64,000 nucleotides of DNA, taken from Lachnospiraceae bacterium M18-1. GTDB taxonomy: Bacteria; Bacillota; Clostridia; Lachnospirales; Lachnospiraceae. Below, in pieces: positions 61,340 to 64,000 of the stretch (position 1 is the stretch's first letter; the number at the start of each line of letters is the position of its first letter). The position numbers and the translations under genes were made by a program. The stretch is taken from the NCBI GenBank assembly GCA_000403295.2, contig KE159605.1, positions 2,006,193 to 2,070,192 on the forward strand, given 5' to 3'. A model generated the notes under the pieces. It saw nothing but the letters and a program-made list of their open reading frames with translations. It had not been told where the DNA came from and made no database searches.

Positions 61340-61960
61340 TTACACAATATTGATATTTTCACCCTTCAGTCCGCAGAACGCGCCTTCAATCCCGGCTTCC
61401 GAATGTGCGATCAGCCATTTATTCTTTGCCGTGATCAGCCGGTCTTCCCCTGACTCTCCAATCGGGAAGGTCAGTTCCGTATTGGTCCCTGCCGGAAGGA
61501 TCACCACGCAGCGGAATCCCCCTTCCGCCGCCGTACAGGGCGCATAATGCAGGGTCGTGGCATACATCTCCACTGCCGTACCCGCAGGTACAAAAAATGC
61601 CTCCGCCAAAGAAGTCTCATACGTATAGTCCGCCTGGATATCCTGCTGAGCGCCTAAGAGCAGGATCATGTCTGTCACTGCGATGTTGACCTCACTGGAA
61701 CGGTGATACTCCAACGCATTGAGCTTATGATTATCTCCGTTGCAGTATCCGATCTGGATCGGCAGTCCGCCAAAGGCACGGTTCCGAAAACTCTCTGCTT
61801 CCGGCAGCGCTTCCAGCTCTTCCACGGACGGAACGTAGATCACTTCTTTCGGCAGAGGCGTATGCTCCATCTCTTTCAGAATCCTGGCAAGGTCATAGCC
61901 TTCCAGAACCTTTCCATATCTGCCAAAGGAATGGTCTGTTACTTTCTGAATGTTCATCAT
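61340..61960 (-). CDS. DUF4867 family protein
   Basis: A 206-aa cupin-like protein (IGYCNGDNHKLNALEYHRSSEVN, LAEAFFVPAGTAVEMYATTLHYAPC) that matches the DUF4867 family, which lies beside fucose isomerase-like genes in Firmicutes. It may be a sugar mutarotase or epimerase, as the sequence resembles cupin-type lyases with metal-binding His residues. It is the first gene of the sugar operon, 134 bp after the AraC gene. Function is inference. Confidence 0.78.
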   Translation of the reverse strand: MMNIQKVTDHSFGRYGKVLEGYDLARILKEMEHTPLPKEVIYVPSVEELEALPEAESFRNRAFGGLPIQIGYCNGDNHKLNALEYHRSSEVNIAVTDMILLLGAQQDIQADYTYETSLAEAFFVPAGTAVEMYATTLHYAPCTAAEGGFRCVVILPAGTNTELTFPIGESGEDRLITAKNKWLIAHSEAGIEGAFCGLKGENINIV

Positions 61961-62094
61961 GGTTCCTCCTTATATTTTTGTCAGTTTTCACTTCTATGAA
62001 ACCATAATAACAATTTTTTTTATACTTATCCACCAATAACTTAGCTAATCCATGTCATTTTCTTGTCTTTTTGTTTTTTTTTGCATCAGATAAT

Positions 62095-63009
62095 TTATCC
62101 TCTCTGCCCCCGTATGTCCTTTTTCGGATGGATTCCACTCTCATCCCCCGGTCTCTGCTTGCTGCGGTATTCGCTGGGCAGCATCCCATATTTCTTTTGA
62201 AATGCCTTGGCCAGCGCTTTGCTGTTTGGAAAGCCGTTATTCATTGCAGCCTCACTGATAGTATGCTCCGTATTGGCAATCTCCTGAAATGCACGCTCCA
62301 CACGGACATTTTGCAGATAGGACTTATAATTGATGCCTGCATATTTTTGGAACATCCGTGACAGATATGTCGGAGAATATCCGAATATCTCTGCCAGTGC
62401 TTCCAGAGACATCTCCGATGCATAATTTTCTTTGATATAACCCGTAATCAGTGACAGCCGGTTCAGGTTTTTATGCCATTTCACCATATCGGGCGTCACA
62501 TCCGTCTCCCGGTATTCTGTCACCAAAAGATAAAGCAGCATGTAGTACAGTCCCTTTACTTTCATCTCATACCCGCACGCCCGTTCCGCGTATGCCCCGT
62601 AGATATCTCCGATCAGCTCCATGACCCGCCCGTCCTGCGGCAGCGGATCGTGTGTGAATCGGATGAACTGCTCTCCGGTGTAATAATCCTCGAATGTTTT
62701 CAGAGGAATCTGAAGGACGATAGTCTGATTCGGCTCCGGTGAATCGACAGAGTGGATCTCGTTGGAATTGACCAGCATAAATTCTCCGGTCCGCAGCAAG
62801 TATTCCTCTTCATTCAGATAAAATTTTAATGCGCCCTCATAGACCGCAAATAATTCTACTGATCTGTGCCAATGCTTATCCCGAAAATAGTTTCCCTCCC
62901 CGCCTTCGAACAAAAATACTTTGAAGGGAAGGCCCTGGTTCGGCATGATCAGTTCATGACTAAATTTCATAATCTGCACCAAGTCTTTCAAAAATAAATC
63001 CATATACAT
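62095..63009 (-). CDS. AraC-family transcriptional regulator
   Basis: A 304-aa regulator. An N-terminal cupin sensor domain (about 20-110; DKHWHRSVELFAVYEGALKF) is followed by a C-terminal double HTH of AraC type (MSLEALAEIFGYSPTYLSRMF, then ISEAAMNNGFPNSKALAKAF). It probably senses the sugar used by the downstream operon and activates it. It lies on the same strand upstream of DUF4867. A TTGACA/TATAGT promoter upstream supports its own transcription. Confidence 0.88.
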   Translation of the reverse strand: MYMDLFLKDLVQIMKFSHELIMPNQGLPFKVFLFEGGEGNYFRDKHWHRSVELFAVYEGALKFYLNEEEYLLRTGEFMLVNSNEIHSVDSPEPNQTIVLQIPLKTFEDYYTGEQFIRFTHDPLPQDGRVMELIGDIYGAYAERACGYEMKVKGLYYMLLYLLVTEYRETDVTPDMVKWHKNLNRLSLITGYIKENYASEMSLEALAEIFGYSPTYLSRMFQKYAGINYKSYLQNVRVERAFQEIANTEHTISEAAMNNGFPNSKALAKAFQKKYGMLPSEYRSKQRPGDESGIHPKKDIRGQRG

Positions 63010-63135
63010 CTATTTAGATTCAATCGTCTACTTACTATCATCTTCCTGATTCCTGTGGCCAGCCATTTTGCGATCTCAGCTGCTTGATATTTATCTATGG
63101 CAGGCACATTCTTTTTTAACAGATTTTCTTTTTTT

Positions 63136-63164
63136 ACTATATCACATTGCCGGAACCATGTCAA
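63136..63164 (-). promoter_or_regulatory. Promoter of the AraC regulator
   Basis: On the minus strand TTGACA and TATAGT are 17 bp apart, with the start expected near 63129 and a leader of about 120 nt to the AraC gene. Confidence 0.7.
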
Positions 63165-63206
63165 CGCAAAAAGAACACATGTTCTTAAGAATTAAAATAC
63201 ATTACG

Positions 63207-63235
63207 TTGCTATCCAATCTGTAAACCGTTATACT
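63207..63235 (+). promoter_or_regulatory. Promoter of the OmpR-family regulator
   Basis: TTGCTA and TATACT are 17 bp apart on the plus strand, about 100 bp before the response regulator start, divergent from the AraC promoter. Confidence 0.55.
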
Positions 63236-63341
63236 ATATATGAAAACACATCATTACAGCCATTTAGAACAGCATCCAGCCTGCAGTATACACATCTGCT
63301 GTACTGAATCGCAGCATATAGTTCCAATCCGGAGGTCCGAC

Positions 63342-64000
63342 ATGAAATATGATTGTTTCATCATAGATGATGAAAAACTCCTCGCAGACAGCACAGCCGA
63401 ATATTTTAATCTGTTCGGTGTAAAAACGGCAGCGGTATACAGCGTATCCGAATGCCGGAAGTTTTTTCAGGAAAATACTGCCCAGCTTCTTCTGCTGGAC
63501 ATCAATCTCGGAGACGGCAGCGGCTTCGAACTCTGCCGGGAGCTGCGCGAAAAGACAGACGTCCCCATCCTGTTCATCTCCGCGCGTACAAGCGATGATG
63601 ATAAGATCATCGCACTGAATATCGGAGGCGATGACTATATACAAAAACCGTACTCTCTCAGCGTCCTGCTTGCAAAAGTAAAAGTCGTTCTGAAACGATA
63701 CGGCGAAACTGTCGGCGCAGCCTACTCCGACGGCTGGCTGACCGTTGATTTTGATACCAGGCAGATAACCGCCGGAGGGGTCCCTGCGAAACTGACCGCA
63801 CTGGAATTTCGGCTCCTCTCTTATCTGATCCGGCATGAAAACAAGGTCATTTCAAAACAGGAGTTGTTCGAAAATGTCTGGGAAGACAAGTTCACGGGCG
63901 ACGGAACACTGAACGTGCATATACGAAAAATACGTGAAGCCATTGAACGAACTCCCGGGAAACCGGAATATATTCTTACCGTCTGGGGCGACGGCTACAG
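63342..64000 (+). CDS. OmpR-family response regulator, C-terminus beyond window
   Basis: The first 219 codons are present. The receiver domain has IIDDEKLLADS, the phospho-acceptor in LLLDINLGDGSG, and QKPYS. A winged-helix output domain follows (LTALEFRLLSYLIRHENKVISK, quoted in part: LTALEFRLLSYL; then LNVHIRKIREAI and WGDGYR). This is the PhoB/VanR type. GGAGGT lies 7 bp before the start. A histidine kinase probably follows just outside the window. Confidence 0.9.
   Translation, partial: MKYDCFIIDDEKLLADSTAEYFNLFGVKTAAVYSVSECRKFFQENTAQLLLLDINLGDGSGFELCRELREKTDVPILFISARTSDDDKIIALNIGGDDYIQKPYSLSVLLAKVKVVLKRYGETVGAAYSDGWLTVDFDTRQITAGGVPAKLTALEFRLLSYLIRHENKVISKQELFENVWEDKFTGDGTLNVHIRKIREAIERTPGKPEYILTVWGDGY

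Noticed and set aside
1..64000. CRISPR arrays, rRNA or tRNA genes
   Set aside because: No regularly spaced direct repeats, and no rRNA or tRNA-like stretches were seen on reading through.

Overview
The window looks like a chromosome segment from a gut-type Clostridia bacterium, most likely Lachnospiraceae. The signs are strong AGGAGG-type ribosome sites, consensus sigma-A promoters, an AgrC/AgrA-like two-component pair, a TPR-DUF4037-DUF4125 protein, DUF4867 and DUF6440 proteins, and Firmicutes-type polysaccharide genes with appended NAD-like modules. I do not name a species. Most of the window has mid-range GC, but about 15.8-27.0 kb and 52.1-53.8 kb are visibly more AT-rich, as expected for transferred DNA.

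Layout. (1) 0-6.3 kb, minus strand: a small-acid reduction operon with an IclR regulator, a DASS anion transporter, an acylating aldehyde dehydrogenase, an ADP-forming acyl-CoA synthetase (two subunits) and the start of an iron-type alcohol dehydrogenase. Together they could import a short anionic acid and reduce it through acyl-CoA and aldehyde to an alcohol; sulfoacetate or succinate are candidate substrates. (2) 6.2-8.6 kb: a TPR/DUF4037/DUF4125 gene coupled to the IclR gene. (3) 9.0-12.3 kb: a guanine-class riboswitch ahead of an 8-oxoguanine deaminase-like amidohydrolase and a purine permease. (4) 12.4-14.9 kb: a GHKL kinase/LytTR regulator pair followed by a likely LytTR-controlled DUF6440 microprotein.

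(5) 14.95-42.9 kb, minus strand: a surface glycan cluster of about 28 kb. It holds a CDP-6-deoxyhexose branch (rfbF, rfbG, rfbH, a 3,5-epimerase, two SDRs, a C-methyltransferase-like protein), several glycosyltransferases and methyltransferases, two radical SAM/SPASM proteins, a ribulose-5-P epimerase, an IspD/TarI-type and a NeuA-type cytidylyltransferase, and unusual GAPDH-like and 2-hydroxyacid dehydrogenase genes. An IS91-family element sits inside one gene.

(6) 42.9-46.25 kb is the most striking part. A tyrosine recombinase gene and a consensus promoter lie between 26-bp inverted repeats with one mismatch, about 1.45 kb apart. In the sequenced orientation the promoter fires away from the glycan operon into a terminator. 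Inversion would point it at the operon. The first gene it would then read is a TnpB homologue in which all three RuvC catalytic acids are replaced (A, P, R), followed by a structured RNA-like 3' region. This is a candidate RNA-guided repressor of the TldR type next to a phase-variable surface glycan switch.

(7) 46.8-63 kb: a UvrD-like helicase, an MrfA-like helicase, a split HipA-type kinase/HIRAN pair, decayed genes, a FAD-Rieske oxidoreductase, an HD hydrolase, a stand-alone prepilin peptidase, and a pentose/deoxysugar operon (AraC regulator, DUF4867, fucose/arabinose isomerase-like enzyme, xylulokinase). The window ends inside an OmpR-family response regulator. No rRNA, tRNA or CRISPR array was seen.
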